Positions 37,886 to 47,952 are shown, counted from the first letter of the stretch. The stretch is DNA of 64,000 nucleotides from Alteromonas sp. MMG017 (GCF_018100795.1 NZ_JAGJDY010000008.1:62001-126000); one strand, 5' to 3'. Numbers and translations are program-made. The notes: generated by a model from the letters alone, not told the origin.

Positions 37886-38650
37886 ATGAAGGTGTGGACA
37901 GTTGCAAACCAGAAAGGCGGAGTTGGTAAAACAACAACGACAGTAACCTTAGGTGGTTTGTTAGCTCAGCGCGGGAAGCGGGTATTGATGGTTGATACCG
38001 ACCCCCACGCCTCACTTAGTTACTATTTCGGCATAGACGCAGAGTTACTCAGTCAATCTGTCTACGACATTTTTATTAAGTCTTCTGATATCACTGCCGA
38101 TATGGTCATGGACTGTTTGTGTCCAACTAAGCTAGATAATTTGTACGTTTTGCCCGCTACCATGGCGTTAGCCACATTAGACAGAACAATGGGTAGTGAG
38201 CAAGGAATGGGCTTAGTGCTAAAAAAAGCGCTGGCCAAAGTAGAGAATGAATTTGATGTTGTCATTATTGATTGTCCGCCAGTACTTGGTGTACTTATGG
38301 TCAACGCATTGGCAGCATGTAATAAAGTGATAGTGCCGACACAAACAGAGTATTTGGCACTGAAAGGCTTAGACAGAATGATACGCACCATGGAAATAAT
38401 GGGGCGCTCTCTTCAAAAGTCTTTTGACACTGTGATTATTCCTACTATGTTCGACAAACGCACGAACGCGGCACTTGAATCAAGAAAGCGTTTAATGAGC
38501 GATTATGGAGAGCGGGTTTGGCAAGGTGTAATTCCCGTAGATACGCATTTTAGAGATGCGAGTTTAGTACAGTTGCCAATTTCCGCAGCATACCCGAAAA
38601 CCCGAGGGGTAACGGCTTATAGCAAGTTACTTGAGGTTTTGGAGAAGTAA
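37886..38650 (+). CDS. parC: ParA-like ATPase ParC for polar placement of chemotaxis arrays
   Basis: A 254-residue ParA-family ATPase with MKVWTVANQKGGVGKTTTTVTLGG (deviant Walker A) and DTDPHASLSYYFG. In Vibrio the gene at this place between cheB and parP is ParC, which localises chemotaxis arrays to the pole; it is not topoisomerase IV. ATG 37886 reproduces that start. An upstream in-frame ATG would add 14 residues with no homology. It is coupled closely to parP, six bases apart. Confidence 0.88.
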   Translation: MKVWTVANQKGGVGKTTTTVTLGGLLAQRGKRVLMVDTDPHASLSYYFGIDAELLSQSVYDIFIKSSDITADMVMDCLCPTKLDNLYVLPATMALATLDRTMGSEQGMGLVLKKALAKVENEFDVVIIDCPPVLGVLMVNALAACNKVIVPTQTEYLALKGLDRMIRTMEIMGRSLQKSFDTVIIPTMFDKRTNAALESRKRLMSDYGERVWQGVIPVDTHFRDASLVQLPISAAYPKTRGVTAYSKLLEVLEK

Positions 38651-38656
38651 AGTTAG

Positions 38657-39508
38657 ATGAGCAATCAAGGACCTTTTGCACGGGAAGACGTTGTAGAGGC
38701 TTATCTCGATAGCCTATTAAAAGAGCCAGATGATCCGGCAGACGTCACTGCGCGAACGGCAAAATTGCTTGAGCAGGCAGTACAAACGTTAGCCGAAGAA
38801 GCCACAATTGATGAAGCACCTGCCACTGAACAAATCGTGGTTGAAGAAGCCATCATTGAAGCGGTGTCATCTAGCACAGGCAAAGATGTCGAAGAAACTA
38901 CGCAATACGAAAAAAGCGACTACAATGAAATAGATAATGAGACTGCTGAGTCAGTCGAGGCCTCTTCAGATGAGGGGCAATCAGTTGAAAAAGGATTGTT
39001 GGTCGACAGCCTCGAAAATAATTTTCAGGCATTATTTTTTGAAGTGGCAGGGTTAACATTAGCGGTGCCATTAACCACCCTAGGTGGTATTCATCAGATT
39101 GAAAAGATAGGCCCTTTATTTGGTAAACCAGATTGGTTTATGGGGGTAATGATACATCGCGAAGAAAAGCTTAGCGTTGTAGATTCTGCAAGGTGGGTCA
39201 TGCCAGAAAAGTATGATGAGAGTCTCGCAGAGTCATTGAACTACCGATATCTTATTATGTTAGGGGATAGTTCGTGGGGATTGGCCAGTGAGAAACTGGT
39301 TAACACGGTCACCTTGGCAAAAGCTGACGTCAAATGGCGTGAGTCTACCGGTAAGCGTCCCTGGTTAGCGGGGATGGTTAAAGAGAAAATGTGCGCGTTA
39401 ATTGACGTTAACGAATTAATATCTATGCTTAACAAAGGCTTAGGCAGTAACGACCAGACGCCGAGTATTGGGAGCCAGGTTCATGAGCGACGAAAGAACG
39501 AACAGTAA
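38657..39508 (+). CDS. parP: CheW-like array-anchoring protein ParP
   Basis: A 283-residue protein: a short conserved start (AREDVVEAYLDSLLKEP), an acidic disordered linker (about 30-120) and a C-terminal CheW-like domain beginning near FQALFFEVAGLTLAVPLTTLGGI. In Vibrio, ParP links ParC to CheA and stabilises arrays at the pole. The end overlaps cheW by 26 bases. The assignment rests on gene order and domain layout. Confidence 0.85.
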   Translation: MSNQGPFAREDVVEAYLDSLLKEPDDPADVTARTAKLLEQAVQTLAEEATIDEAPATEQIVVEEAIIEAVSSSTGKDVEETTQYEKSDYNEIDNETAESVEASSDEGQSVEKGLLVDSLENNFQALFFEVAGLTLAVPLTTLGGIHQIEKIGPLFGKPDWFMGVMIHREEKLSVVDSARWVMPEKYDESLAESLNYRYLIMLGDSSWGLASEKLVNTVTLAKADVKWRESTGKRPWLAGMVKEKMCALIDVNELISMLNKGLGSNDQTPSIGSQVHERRKNEQ

Positions 39509-39974
39509 TACCACCGATAGTAACGATGAAGTCCTTCAATGGGTGACATACCGCTTAGGTGAAGAAACATACGGTATTAACGTAATGCAAGTGCAAGAAG
39601 TATTGCGTTACACTGAAATTGCACCTGTACCCGGCGCACCTAACTACGTATTAGGTATCATTAACCTACGTGGTAATGTTGTTACGGTCATTGATACACG
39701 TGCGCGTTTTGGATTACCACCAACAGAAATAACGGATAATACCCGTATTGTGATCATCGAATCTGATGAGCAAGTCGTGGGTATACTTGTTGATAGCGTG
39801 GCTGAAGTGGTTTACCTTCGCTCGTCTGAAATTGACAGTGCGCCAAACGTGGGTACTGAAGAAAGTGCTAAGTTTATCCAGGGTGTTAGCAACCGAGACG
39901 GTGAGCTTCTTATCCTAGTGGATTTAAACAAACTTTTAAGTGACGAAGAGTGGGATGAACTAAGTTCAATTTAG
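39483..39974 (+). CDS. cheW: Chemotaxis coupling protein CheW
   Basis: A 163-residue CheW with QWVTYRLGEETYGINVMQVQEVLRYTEIAPVPGAPNYVLGIINLRGNVV. It bridges receptors and CheA. ATG 39483 lies inside the parP end, with a GGGAGCCAGG purine stretch upstream. It is the last gene before a strong terminator, closing the flhA transcript. Confidence 0.95.
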   Translation: MSDERTNSNTTDSNDEVLQWVTYRLGEETYGINVMQVQEVLRYTEIAPVPGAPNYVLGIINLRGNVVTVIDTRARFGLPPTEITDNTRIVIIESDEQVVGILVDSVAEVVYLRSSEIDSAPNVGTEESAKFIQGVSNRDGELLILVDLNKLLSDEEWDELSSI

Positions 39975-39990
39975 TCAGCCTACACGTCTA

Positions 39991-40022
39991 AAGGGCAGGT
40001 AACTGGGTTATCTGCCTTTTTT
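39991..40022 (+). terminator. Terminator after cheW
   Basis: Stem GGCAGGTAAC / GTTATCTGCC (one G-T pair) with loop TGG, extended by A-T pairs, then six T. This is the strongest hairpin near the end of the chemotaxis operon. Confidence 0.92.
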
Positions 40023-40063
40023 ATTTCCGTTTTATATAGGTACGAATTAAGGCTTCTTCGCAT

Positions 40064-40504
40064 ATGGATCTGCAGTTTATTGCTCCAACAATCAACGAAC
40101 TTATATTGCTTGTGCTTGTTATAGCACTGGTTATTTTTGCAATATGGTTGACGTTTAAAGAGCGAAAAACACATGCGGCGTTAGTTGAACTGCAAGAGCT
40201 TGTAACGCGCAGAACCGATGACATGGATACTCAAATCCGAGATTTTGGTCATCAACAAAATGAAGCCCAAACGAGAAGTTTAGTGGTGACGCGCCATCTG
40301 CAAGCCCTTCAAGCCAAGCAAGACGATTTCGAAAACCAAATCCGCGAAGTAAAACTTCAAGATCCCTCACTCCGGCTTTATCAGCGTGCCGCCGAGTTAG
40401 TAAAGCAAGGCGCTAGTATCGAAGAAGTGATGGAGGCCTGTGATATTCCCCGTGCCGAAGCAGAAATGTTGTTTATGGTGCACAAACAATCCCCTTCTCA
40501 ATAA
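40064..40504 (+). CDS. DUF2802 membrane-anchored protein
   Basis: A 146-residue protein with one N-terminal membrane helix (ELILLVLVIALVIFAIWLTF), a coiled-coil middle and a C-terminal helix-turn pattern YQRAAELVKQGASIEEVMEACDIPRAEAEML that defines DUF2802. The domain is often found right after cheW in Vibrio-like genomes; its function is unknown to me. The ribosome site is weak. It lies past the cheW terminator, so it needs read-through or its own promoter. Confidence 0.8.
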   Translation: MDLQFIAPTINELILLVLVIALVIFAIWLTFKERKTHAALVELQELVTRRTDDMDTQIRDFGHQQNEAQTRSLVVTRHLQALQAKQDDFENQIREVKLQDPSLRLYQRAAELVKQGASIEEVMEACDIPRAEAEMLFMVHKQSPSQ

Positions 40505-40523
40505 CACTGTTAAACGTCCGTTT

Positions 40524-40555
40524 AGACGTCTAGACGTAAAGATGTTGACATCTGT
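40524..40555 (+). promoter_or_regulatory. MetJ operator: four tandem met boxes
   Basis: Contiguous 8-bp boxes AGACGTCT, AGACGTAA, AGATGTTG and ACATCTGT match the met box AGACGTCT at 8, 6, 5 and about 4 positions. They overlap the -35 of the metA promoter. MetJ with S-adenosylmethionine binds such tandem boxes and represses. Confidence 0.8.
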
Positions 40556-40572
40556 GTGTTAATTGCCACAAT
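40545..40572 (+). promoter_or_regulatory. metA promoter
   Basis: TTGACA, 16 bases, CACAAT, about 32 bases before metA. The perfect -35 lies inside the third and fourth met boxes, so MetJ binding would block RNA polymerase. Confidence 0.6.
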
Positions 40573-40604
40573 ACAGTCATAGTAATTTATGACTGGAGCC
40601 TTCT

Positions 40605-41543
40605 ATGCCAATTCGTATACCAGAACAACTGCCTGCGCAGAATGTGTTGTTGGGCGAAAATATCTTCACCATGGAGAGCAATAGGGCGGCGAATCAGGAT
40701 ATACGTCCTCTTAAAGTTGGTATCTTAAACTTGATGCCTAATAAAATTGAGACTGAAGTACAGCTGTTGAGGTTACTCTCCAACACGCCACTACAAATTG
40801 ATGTGGATTTTATTCGCATTGATAGTCAGGCGCCCAAAAATACCCCTCAGTCTCACATGGATGCTTTCTACCACGACTTTTCGCAAGTGGCAGACAAAAA
40901 GTACGATGGTCTTATCGTGACTGGCGCACCTCTCGCTTTACTAAAATACGAAGACGTAAAGTACTGGGATACCATGACCACCATTTTGGAATGGGCACAG
41001 CGTCACGTTAACTCCACGCTGTATTTATGCTGGGCTGCACATGCTGCCATGTATCACTTTTATAACTTTACTCGCACGCTGCGCAAAGAAAAATTCTCAG
41101 GTGTGTTCGAGCATAAAGTAAACGACCCACATAATGAATTATTACGTGGCTTCGACCCTGTATTCTATGCGCCTCATTCTCGTTATGGGCATATCGATAC
41201 CGCGAATTATAATAGTGTAGACGGACTGCATGTGGTGGCGGAATCTGAAGAAGTAGGCGCCTATATTGTTGCCTCAGAAGACAAACGCATGGTTTTCGTT
41301 ACAGGGCATCCAGAATATGATGCTGATACCCTTAAAGATGAGTATTTTAGGGACGTCAAAGCTGGGCAAACCCCCGCCATACCAAAAAATTATTTTACGG
41401 ATAACGACCCGAACAAATCGCCTATCGTTAGATGGCGCTCCCACGGGAGTCTGTTCTTCACAAACTGGTTAAACTACTATGTTTACCAAACAACGCCGTA
41501 TGACTTAAATCAGTTAGCTGAAAAATCACAGCCAAAGAGGTAA
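40605..41543 (+). CDS. metA: Homoserine O-succinyltransferase
   Basis: A 312-residue MetA with the catalytic cysteine in LYLCWAAHAAMYHFY, the His/Glu pair in FVTGHPEYD, and APHSRYGHIDT. It acylates homoserine in the first step of methionine synthesis. Position 111, reported to help decide succinyl (Gly) versus acetyl (Glu) donor, is Ala here, so the donor is not settled by that residue alone. Succinyl is likelier in a gammaproteobacterium. It heads an operon with both metH parts, three bases before the next start. Confidence 0.92.
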   Translation: MPIRIPEQLPAQNVLLGENIFTMESNRAANQDIRPLKVGILNLMPNKIETEVQLLRLLSNTPLQIDVDFIRIDSQAPKNTPQSHMDAFYHDFSQVADKKYDGLIVTGAPLALLKYEDVKYWDTMTTILEWAQRHVNSTLYLCWAAHAAMYHFYNFTRTLRKEKFSGVFEHKVNDPHNELLRGFDPVFYAPHSRYGHIDTANYNSVDGLHVVAESEEVGAYIVASEDKRMVFVTGHPEYDADTLKDEYFRDVKAGQTPAIPKNYFTDNDPNKSPIVRWRSHGSLFFTNWLNYYVYQTTPYDLNQLAEKSQPKR

Positions 41544-41546
41544 CGC

Positions 41547-42614
41547 GTGAGTCAACATCCAGTTTCTAGCGCGCAAGCAACACTGCTAAGCGCTGCACAA
41601 CAACGTATTCTCGTATTAGATGGTGCAATGGGCACCATGATCCAGCAACACAAGCTGGAAGAAGAAGATTACCGTGGCACTCAGTTTGCGGACTGGCATT
41701 GTGACGTGAAGGGTAATAACGACCTTTTAGCCATTACACAGCCAGATATTATTTATCAAATTCACTGCGATTATTTTGAAGCAGGCGCTGATATTGTTGA
41801 AACCAATACCTTCAACGCTACTACCATCGCCATGGCCGATTACGACATGGAAGCGCAATCAAGAGACATCAACATTGCCGCAGCCAAATTAGCCAGAAAA
41901 GCAGCCGATGAGTTCACGGCAAAAACGCCAGATAAACCAAGGTTTGTCGCAGGTGTATTAGGCCCAACTAATCGTACAGCGTCTATCTCTCCTGATGTTA
42001 ACGACCCAGGTAAGCGCAACGTGACTTTCGATGCCTTAGTAGAAGCGTACACAGAGTCTACCGAAGCGTTAATTGAAGGCGGCGTAGATTTGATTATGCT
42101 TGAAACCATTTTCGATACGCTAAATGCTAAAGCGGCGGCTTTTGCCGTGGAAACCGTATTCGAAAAACTAGGTAAGTATTTGCCAGTGATGATTTCAGGC
42201 ACCATTACCGACGCATCAGGCAGAACGCTCTCAGGACAAACCTCTGAAGCCTTTTATTATTCAATGCGCCACATTAGCCCATTTTCGTTTGGCCTAAATT
42301 GCGCATTAGGGCCTGACTTATTACGCCAATATGTTGAAGAAGTCTCAACGATTAGCGAGTGCCTTGTATCTGCTCACCCCAATGCAGGTTTACCTAACGA
42401 ATTTGGCGAATACGATTTAGAAGCGCCTGAAATGGCCGAACATATCAAAGAATGGGCAGAGTCGGGTTTAGTGAATATTGTTGGCGGTTGCTGTGGCAGT
42501 ACGCCAGAACATATTCGTGCTATTGCCGATGCGGTAAGCAGCATAGCACCAAGAACGGTGCCTAAGTTCGAACCTAAAATGCGTTTGTCTGGCCTTGAGC
42601 CGTTTGTACATTAG
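41547..42614 (+). CDS. metH: Methionine synthase, homocysteine-binding part (split MetH)
   Basis: A 355-residue protein equal to the first domain of E. coli MetH. It has a GTG start, [22 protein letters not shown], and the three zinc-binding cysteines in [10 protein letters not shown] and [10 protein letters not shown]. It ends at [10 protein letters not shown], the known linker between the homocysteine and folate domains. A stop is followed eight bases later by a second gene with its own ribosome site (TAGGAGG). Zinc ligands are intact, so it should be active in complex with the second part. Confidence 0.92.
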   Translation: MSQHPVSSAQATLLSAAQQRILVLDGAMGTMIQQHKLEEEDYRGTQFADWHCDVKGNNDLLAITQPDIIYQIHCDYFEAGADIVETNTFNATTIAMADYDMEAQSRDINIAAAKLARKAADEFTAKTPDKPRFVAGVLGPTNRTASISPDVNDPGKRNVTFDALVEAYTESTEALIEGGVDLIMLETIFDTLNAKAAAFAVETVFEKLGKYLPVMISGTITDASGRTLSGQTSEAFYYSMRHISPFSFGLNCALGPDLLRQYVEEVSTISECLVSAHPNAGLPNEFGEYDLEAPEMAEHIKEWAESGLVNIVGGCCGSTPEHIRAIADAVSSIAPRTVPKFEPKMRLSGLEPFVH

Positions 42615-42622
42615 GAGGCAGC

Positions 42623-45247
42623 GTGAGCGCACAATTTTCTACATTTATTAATATTGGTGAACGTACTAACGTTACCGGTTCAGCACGCTTCAAACGTCTT
42701 ATTCTTGAAGGCGATTATGAAACTGCCCTTGATGTTGCCCGCCAGCAAGTTGAAAGCGGCGCGCAAATCATCGATATCAATATGGACGAGGCCATGCTTG
42801 ATTCCAAGCAGGCCATGGTTACCTTTTTGAACTTGATTGCTTCTGAGCCTGATATCAGTCGGGTGCCTATTATGATTGACTCATCAAAATGGGAAGTGAT
42901 TGAAGCCGGGCTAAAATGCGTGCAAGGCAAGGCGATTGTAAACTCAATCAGCCTTAAAGAGGGTGAAGAAAGCTTTCTTACCCAAGCCAAGAAAATCAAA
43001 CGTTATGGTGCTGCCACGGTAGTGATGGCGTTTGATGAAACGGGGCAGGCAGATACCCAAGCGCGTAAAGTTGAGATATGCCAGCGCAGTTATAAACTGC
43101 TGACAGAATCTATCGGTTTTCCACCTGAAGATATTATCTTCGACCCGAATATTTTTGCGGTAGCAACGGGTATAGAAGAGCACGATAACTACGCCGTAGA
43201 TTTTATTGAAGCCACAGCGAAAATTCGTGAGCTTTGCCCTTATGCACATATTTCCGGTGGCCTTTCTAATATTTCGTTCTCGTTTAGGGGCAATAACCCC
43301 GTACGCGAAGCGATGCATTCGGTGTTTTTATACCACGCCATTCGTGCCGGTATGGACATGGCTATCGTGAATGCGGGGCAGCTTGAAGTTTATGATGAAA
43401 TACCAAAAGAACTTCGTGAAGCGGTAGAAGATGTCATTCTAAATCGTTGTAGCGACTCTACTGAACGCTTGCTTGATATCGCCCCTAACTATCAAGGCGA
43501 CGGTAAAGCGGCGGCAAAAGAAGATTTAAGCTGGCGAGAGCAAGACGTTAATAAGCGTTTGGCTCATGCGCTGGTAAAAGGTATTACTGATTACATTATT
43601 GATGATACTGAAGAAGCCCGTTTGCAGGCCGAGCGCCCGCTACATGTAATTGAAGGGCCGTTAATGGACGGCATGAACATTGTTGGCGACTTGTTTGGTG
43701 AAGGCAAAATGTTCTTGCCTCAGGTTGTAAAGTCGGCGCGGGTAATGAAAAAGGCCGTGGCCCACTTACAGCCTTACATTGAAGCCGAAAAATCCGATGG
43801 CACTAAGAGCAATGGTAAAATATTGCTTGCCACCGTGAAAGGCGACGTTCACGACATTGGTAAAAACATCGTAGGCGTTGTATTGCAATGTAATAACTTC
43901 GAAGTGATTGATCTCGGGGTGATGGTACCTGCAGCTACTATCTTGCAAGTGGCGAAAGATGAAAACGTAGACATGATTGGGCTCTCTGGCCTTATTACGC
44001 CTTCACTTGATGAAATGGTGCATGTAGCCAAAGAGATGGAGCGTCAAGGCTTCGACTTACCGCTTTTAATTGGCGGTGCAACTACTTCCAAAGCACACAC
44101 GGCAGTTAAGATAGAACAAAATTATCATGCCCCTGTGGTGTATGTACCTAATGCAAGTCGCGCAGTTGGCGTGTGTCAAAAGCTGCTTAACCGTGGCTCT
44201 CGAGATATTTATGCCGAAGAACTGGCAAAAGAATACGACAAAGTACGTGACCAACACGCCCGTAAAAAACCGCGCAGCAAGCCAGTTACCCTAGCCCAAG
44301 CACGCGCCAATGCATTCACACCAGATTTTACAGAAGCACCGGTAACACCTAAGAAGTTAGGGGTAACACCGGTGGATGTAGATATCGCTACCTTGCGTCC
44401 GTATATCGATTGGACACCGTTCTTCCTGACTTGGTCTTTGGCCGGCAAGTATCCACGAATTCTAGAAGATGATGTGGTAGGGGAAGAAGCAAAGTCCTTA
44501 TTTAGCGACGCCAACGAAATGCTTGATAACATTATCGCTAATAATTCATTGGCCGCTAAAGGTGTTATTGGGTTATTTCCTGCTAATAGGGTAGATGATG
44601 ATATTGAAGTGTATACCGATGAGTCTCGCTCAGAAGTGCAAGGGGTAGCGCATCATCTTCGTCAGCAAACCTTAAAAGATAAATTCGCTAACTATTGCTT
44701 AGCCGATTATGTTGCCGAGAAATCATCAGGTATTAATGATTATATCGGTGCTTTCGCGGTGACAGGCGGAATAGGTGAAGATGAGCTAGCCGATAGCTTC
44801 ATTAAAGCTGGGGATGACTACAACGGAATTATGGTAAAAGCCGTGGCCGATAGGTTAGCCGAAGCCTTTGCTGAATATTTGCACGAACAAGTGCGCAAAG
44901 TGTATTGGGGCTATGCGGAAAGTGAAAACTTAACCAATGACGACCTTATCCGAGAAAAATACCAAGGTATTCGACCGGCGCCAGGTTATGCAGCGTGCCC
45001 TGAGCATACTGAAAAGCAGCTTATTTGGGATTTATTATCGGCACAGCAGCATACTGGTATGAAACTCACCGAAAGCTACGCTATGTGGCCTGGAGCGGCA
45101 GTATCGGGGTGGTATTTCTCCCACCCTCAAAGTAAATATTTTGCCGTGGCTAAAATTCAAAAAGACCAAGTGGAAGACTACGCCACCCGTAAAGGTTGGA
45201 CATTGGAAGAAGCTGAGAAATGGTTGGGGCCTAATTTACATGACTGA
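42623..45247 (+). CDS. metH: Methionine synthase, folate/cobalamin/activation part (split MetH)
   Basis: An 874-residue protein with a GTG start. It begins at [20 protein letters not shown], the folate (pterin) domain. The cobalamin cap and B12 domain carry the axial histidine in [17 protein letters not shown]. The C-terminal AdoMet activation domain contains [15 protein letters not shown]. Together with the preceding gene it gives about 1229 residues, equal to intact MetH. All catalytic domains are present, one of them in trans. The stop overlaps the start of the next gene. Confidence 0.93.
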   Translation: MSAQFSTFINIGERTNVTGSARFKRLILEGDYETALDVARQQVESGAQIIDINMDEAMLDSKQAMVTFLNLIASEPDISRVPIMIDSSKWEVIEAGLKCVQGKAIVNSISLKEGEESFLTQAKKIKRYGAATVVMAFDETGQADTQARKVEICQRSYKLLTESIGFPPEDIIFDPNIFAVATGIEEHDNYAVDFIEATAKIRELCPYAHISGGLSNISFSFRGNNPVREAMHSVFLYHAIRAGMDMAIVNAGQLEVYDEIPKELREAVEDVILNRCSDSTERLLDIAPNYQGDGKAAAKEDLSWREQDVNKRLAHALVKGITDYIIDDTEEARLQAERPLHVIEGPLMDGMNIVGDLFGEGKMFLPQVVKSARVMKKAVAHLQPYIEAEKSDGTKSNGKILLATVKGDVHDIGKNIVGVVLQCNNFEVIDLGVMVPAATILQVAKDENVDMIGLSGLITPSLDEMVHVAKEMERQGFDLPLLIGGATTSKAHTAVKIEQNYHAPVVYVPNASRAVGVCQKLLNRGSRDIYAEELAKEYDKVRDQHARKKPRSKPVTLAQARANAFTPDFTEAPVTPKKLGVTPVDVDIATLRPYIDWTPFFLTWSLAGKYPRILEDDVVGEEAKSLFSDANEMLDNIIANNSLAAKGVIGLFPANRVDDDIEVYTDESRSEVQGVAHHLRQQTLKDKFANYCLADYVAEKSSGINDYIGAFAVTGGIGEDELADSFIKAGDDYNGIMVKAVADRLAEAFAEYLHEQVRKVYWGYAESENLTNDDLIREKYQGIRPAPGYAACPEHTEKQLIWDLLSAQQHTGMKLTESYAMWPGAAVSGWYFSHPQSKYFAVAKIQKDQVEDYATRKGWTLEEAEKWLGPNLHD

Positions 45248-45836
45248 GTCGTTTTCAAAGCCGTTTAGCCAAGCGTGCGAAAATAACAAAGCGCCTATTT
45301 TAGCTGTACTTAACCGTACGTTTGCTAATTGTAAAGGCGTGTTAGAAATTGGCAGTGGTACGGGGCAGCATGCCGTTTACTTTGCTGAAAACCTTCCTCA
45401 TTTGCAATGGTACTGTAGTGATCAGCCTGATCACCATGAGGGTATTACGGCGTGGTTAGAAGAAGCTGCGCTACCTAACGTTTCAAAGCCTGTATCGCTC
45501 ACAATAGGTAAAGACGCCTTTCCAGCGTTATCGGTACAAGGTATTTACAGTGCTAATACCGCTCACATTATGCAACGTCATGAGGCAGAGCAGCTGATGA
45601 AATCAGTAAGTGAATACTTACCTTCAGGTGGGATTTTCTGTCAATATGGCCCTTTTACTATCGGCGGAGAGTTTTCCTCTGAAAGTAATAAGGCATTCCA
45701 TGAGTCACTTATCGAGCGTGGATATGGTGGCTACCGTGATATTAGTGAACTGACTGAGTGGTGCCGAGACTTAGTGTTACGAGAAGTTCATAAGATGCCC
45801 GCAAATAATTTATTGCTGGAATGGCATAAACCCTAG
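45240..45836 (+). CDS. DUF938 SAM-dependent methyltransferase-like protein
   Basis: A 198-residue class I methyltransferase fold: [28 protein letters not shown] is the AdoMet-binding motif I region, and [18 protein letters not shown] follows. DUF938 proteins have no settled function. The ATG overlaps the metH stop by eight bases, so it is translated with the methionine operon. That links it to AdoMet supply, though the substrate is unknown. Confidence 0.82.
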   Translation: MTESFSKPFSQACENNKAPILAVLNRTFANCKGVLEIGSGTGQHAVYFAENLPHLQWYCSDQPDHHEGITAWLEEAALPNVSKPVSLTIGKDAFPALSVQGIYSANTAHIMQRHEAEQLMKSVSEYLPSGGIFCQYGPFTIGGEFSSESNKAFHESLIERGYGGYRDISELTEWCRDLVLREVHKMPANNLLLEWHKP

Positions 45837-45851
45837 CGGCCTTTTAGTAAA

Positions 45852-45901
45852 CTGAGTAGCCATGGTGTATATAGGTCTCCATGGCCGTTGAGGCCACTCA
45901 G
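45852..45901. other. Nested inverted repeats between convergent genes
   Basis: GCCATGG (45859) pairs with CCATGGC (45879), flanked by CTGAGT (45852) and ACTCAG (45896). It lies between the DUF938 gene and metR, which converge. It may serve as a two-way transcript end, but T runs are short. Confidence 0.4.
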
Positions 45902-45969
45902 CTTAGAGGCGTATCTATAGGGTTAAATGGATGGGTAGGGTAGTTTAAAATGTAAACGCGGCTATCTGT

Positions 45970-46863
45970 TCATTTAGGCAACACGGTTGCCTTGGCCAAC
46001 GAGATAAATTCGTCAACAAACCCAATTGGGTCAACCTCTTTTCGGTGGCCCAAATATAAGGTTTTTTGTAAGCCCTTTTCACCTAAGGGCTTATACGTTA
46101 ACACATCAGATTCTTTCGCTTCTTCAACTAGCCATTTCGGTAATGCGGTAACACCGCGCCCAGCTGCCACCATTTGCAAAATAATTTCTGTGGTTTCAAT
46201 GGTTCTGTGTTGTTTTACGCTCGCACCAGCAGGAGTAAGAAACCCAGAAAAAATATCCAGTCTATTAGTTTCTACCGGATAGGTGATCACCACTTCATTG
46301 GCCAATTGCGAAGGCTTGATATAGGCACATTTAGCCAAAGGATGTTCTTTGTGCATTACTAATACTTGTTCGTAATCTAATACGCCGGTGTAATTAATCG
46401 CATCTACATGTAATGGATCGGGTGTGAGTAATAAATCAATGTCGTAGCCGTGTAAGGCTTGTAAGCCACCGAATGAAAATGCTCGTCTTACATCAACGTC
46501 TACATCGGGGAAGGCCTTTAAAAAAGGCGCAACTACTTTTAGCAACCATTCGAAACAAGGGTGGCATTCCATCCCAATACGCAATATACCTTGCTTCCCT
46601 TCTGCCATACGGCGAAGCTGTGCCTCGGTGTGCTCGAATTGAGGCAGTACACGTTGAGATAACCCCACCAAGCTTTTACCTGCTTGAGTCAGCACTAATG
46701 TTCGACCTTCTTTTTGCCAAAGCGGCAACGAAAAGCTCGCTTCTAGTTTTTTCATCGAATGACTAAGCGCTGACTGAGTAACGAACAACGACTTGGCTGC
46801 TTCCGTCATGGTGCCGTGTTTATGAATAGCGTTAATAATCTTAAGATGCTGACGTTCAATCAT
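45970..46863 (-). CDS. metR: LysR-family methionine regulator MetR
   Basis: A 297-residue LysR protein with the helix-turn-helix near residues 18-37 (GTMTEAAKSLFVTQSALSHSMKKLE). The opening MIERQHLKIINAIHKHGTMTEAA and the effector domain start LRIGMECHPCFEWLL are MetR-like. MetR activates methionine genes with homocysteine as co-effector. It lies convergent to the metA-metH operon. A near-perfect MetR box lies just upstream, suggesting autoregulation. Confidence 0.88.
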   Translation of the reverse strand: MIERQHLKIINAIHKHGTMTEAAKSLFVTQSALSHSMKKLEASFSLPLWQKEGRTLVLTQAGKSLVGLSQRVLPQFEHTEAQLRRMAEGKQGILRIGMECHPCFEWLLKVVAPFLKAFPDVDVDVRRAFSFGGLQALHGYDIDLLLTPDPLHVDAINYTGVLDYEQVLVMHKEHPLAKCAYIKPSQLANEVVITYPVETNRLDIFSGFLTPAGASVKQHRTIETTEIILQMVAAGRGVTALPKWLVEEAKESDVLTYKPLGEKGLQKTLYLGHRKEVDPIGFVDEFISLAKATVLPK

Positions 46864-46869
46864 AATTTA

Positions 46870-46882
46870 TGAATGTTGCTCA
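46870..46882 (-). promoter_or_regulatory. Candidate MetR box upstream of metR
   Basis: TGAATGTTGCTCA agrees at seven of eight conserved positions with TGAA-N5-TTCA. It starts seven bases upstream of the metR start codon. Confidence 0.45.
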
Positions 46883-46971
46883 TGTATTAACGTAAATATA
46901 CCATTATTTTTAATCAGTTTTGCCATGCTAATTAGGTAAATTGCGATAAGTGTAGAAACGTAAACACGTGA

Positions 46972-47916
46972 TTAACCGTGAATGACATCTACCGCGGTTG
47001 AAAGTCGGTTACCGATAATATCCCTGATCACAGAAGTAATTTCTCTAAAGGTTTTGCGTCCTGGTGCGGTATTTCTCCACGCTAAGGAGTGCTGTCTTTC
47101 AATGGGCATACCTTCTATTTCACAAACATGAAGTGCCTCGGGGTGATGCAACTCTGAATGTATATATAGCCCCGGCAAAAATGCTACCCCCATACCCATT
47201 ACTACCATTTGTCGCAGTGTATCTAAGCTTGTTCCTTCGTAGTCCCGTTGCAGGTTTGCGCCAATTTCGTCGCAAATATGTTGCACTTGATGATGAAAAT
47301 GGTGTCTATCTTCTAATGTGAGTACTCTTTCTCCGGCTATTTGTTCAGGGCGCACAAAGGCATTCCCAGCAAGATGATGATCGGAAGGCACAACAAATTT
47401 AAGGGGTTCGTTAAATAACGGCTCGGTTATTAGCTGCGAATATTCACTGGAAAGTGGTGAGATAATTAAATCGTACTCGCCATGCAGCAATCCATGTTGT
47501 AGCGCCTGCGGTGCAGCTTCTCGCACGTAGAAACGTAGTCCCGGCTTGCGCTGATGTAACTCAGGCAAAATATGGGGCAACAAATAAGGGCCGAGAGTAG
47601 GGGGAATACCAAGCCTGAAGGTAACCACTTCACCTTCAGCCAGGTCCCGCGCAATTTCATTGAAACGGTGATTAGCTTGTAGCACTTCTTCGGCCGCTTC
47701 GAAAAGTGCTTTTCCTTGGGGCGATAATAAGGTGCCAGTTCGCGAACGTTCGAACAACACTAAGTCTAGACTCGTTTCAAGAGTATTAATTTGGCTCGTT
47801 AATGTGGGCTGACTAATACCTAGGCTTGTGGCCGCTTGCCGAAAGCTTAGGTATTTAGCTACCGCAACAAAATAACGAATTTGGTTAATCGATGGAGTTT
47901 TACCGTTCAGTAACAT
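46972..47916 (-). CDS. OxyR-like LysR regulator lacking the peroxidatic cysteine
   Basis: A 314-residue LysR protein. The helix-turn-helix is FRQAATSLGISQPTLTSQINTLE, and the effector domain is clearly OxyR-like (LGIPPTLGPYLLPHILPELHQ, TSLDTLRQMVVMGMGVAFLP). In E. coli OxyR the redox pair is Cys199/Cys208 in LEDGHC...FC. Here the aligned stretch is LEDRHH...IC: His206 replaces the peroxidatic Cys and Cys215 matches Cys208. It should not sense peroxide by the OxyR mechanism. It diverges from carbonic anhydrase, which suggests control of CO2/bicarbonate genes (inference). Confidence 0.85.
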   Translation of the reverse strand: MLLNGKTPSINQIRYFVAVAKYLSFRQAATSLGISQPTLTSQINTLETSLDLVLFERSRTGTLLSPQGKALFEAAEEVLQANHRFNEIARDLAEGEVVTFRLGIPPTLGPYLLPHILPELHQRKPGLRFYVREAAPQALQHGLLHGEYDLIISPLSSEYSQLITEPLFNEPLKFVVPSDHHLAGNAFVRPEQIAGERVLTLEDRHHFHHQVQHICDEIGANLQRDYEGTSLDTLRQMVVMGMGVAFLPGLYIHSELHHPEALHVCEIEGMPIERQHSLAWRNTAPGRKTFREITSVIRDIIGNRLSTAVDVIHG

Positions 47917-47952
47917 GGTGATTACGTCGCCTTAATTTTATAATTCAAATAG

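Noticed and set aside
42605..42625. The break in metH considered as a sequencing frameshift.
   Set aside because: There is a stop, an eight-base gap with a TAGGAGG ribosome site and a new GTG start exactly at the domain linker, which argues for two true genes.
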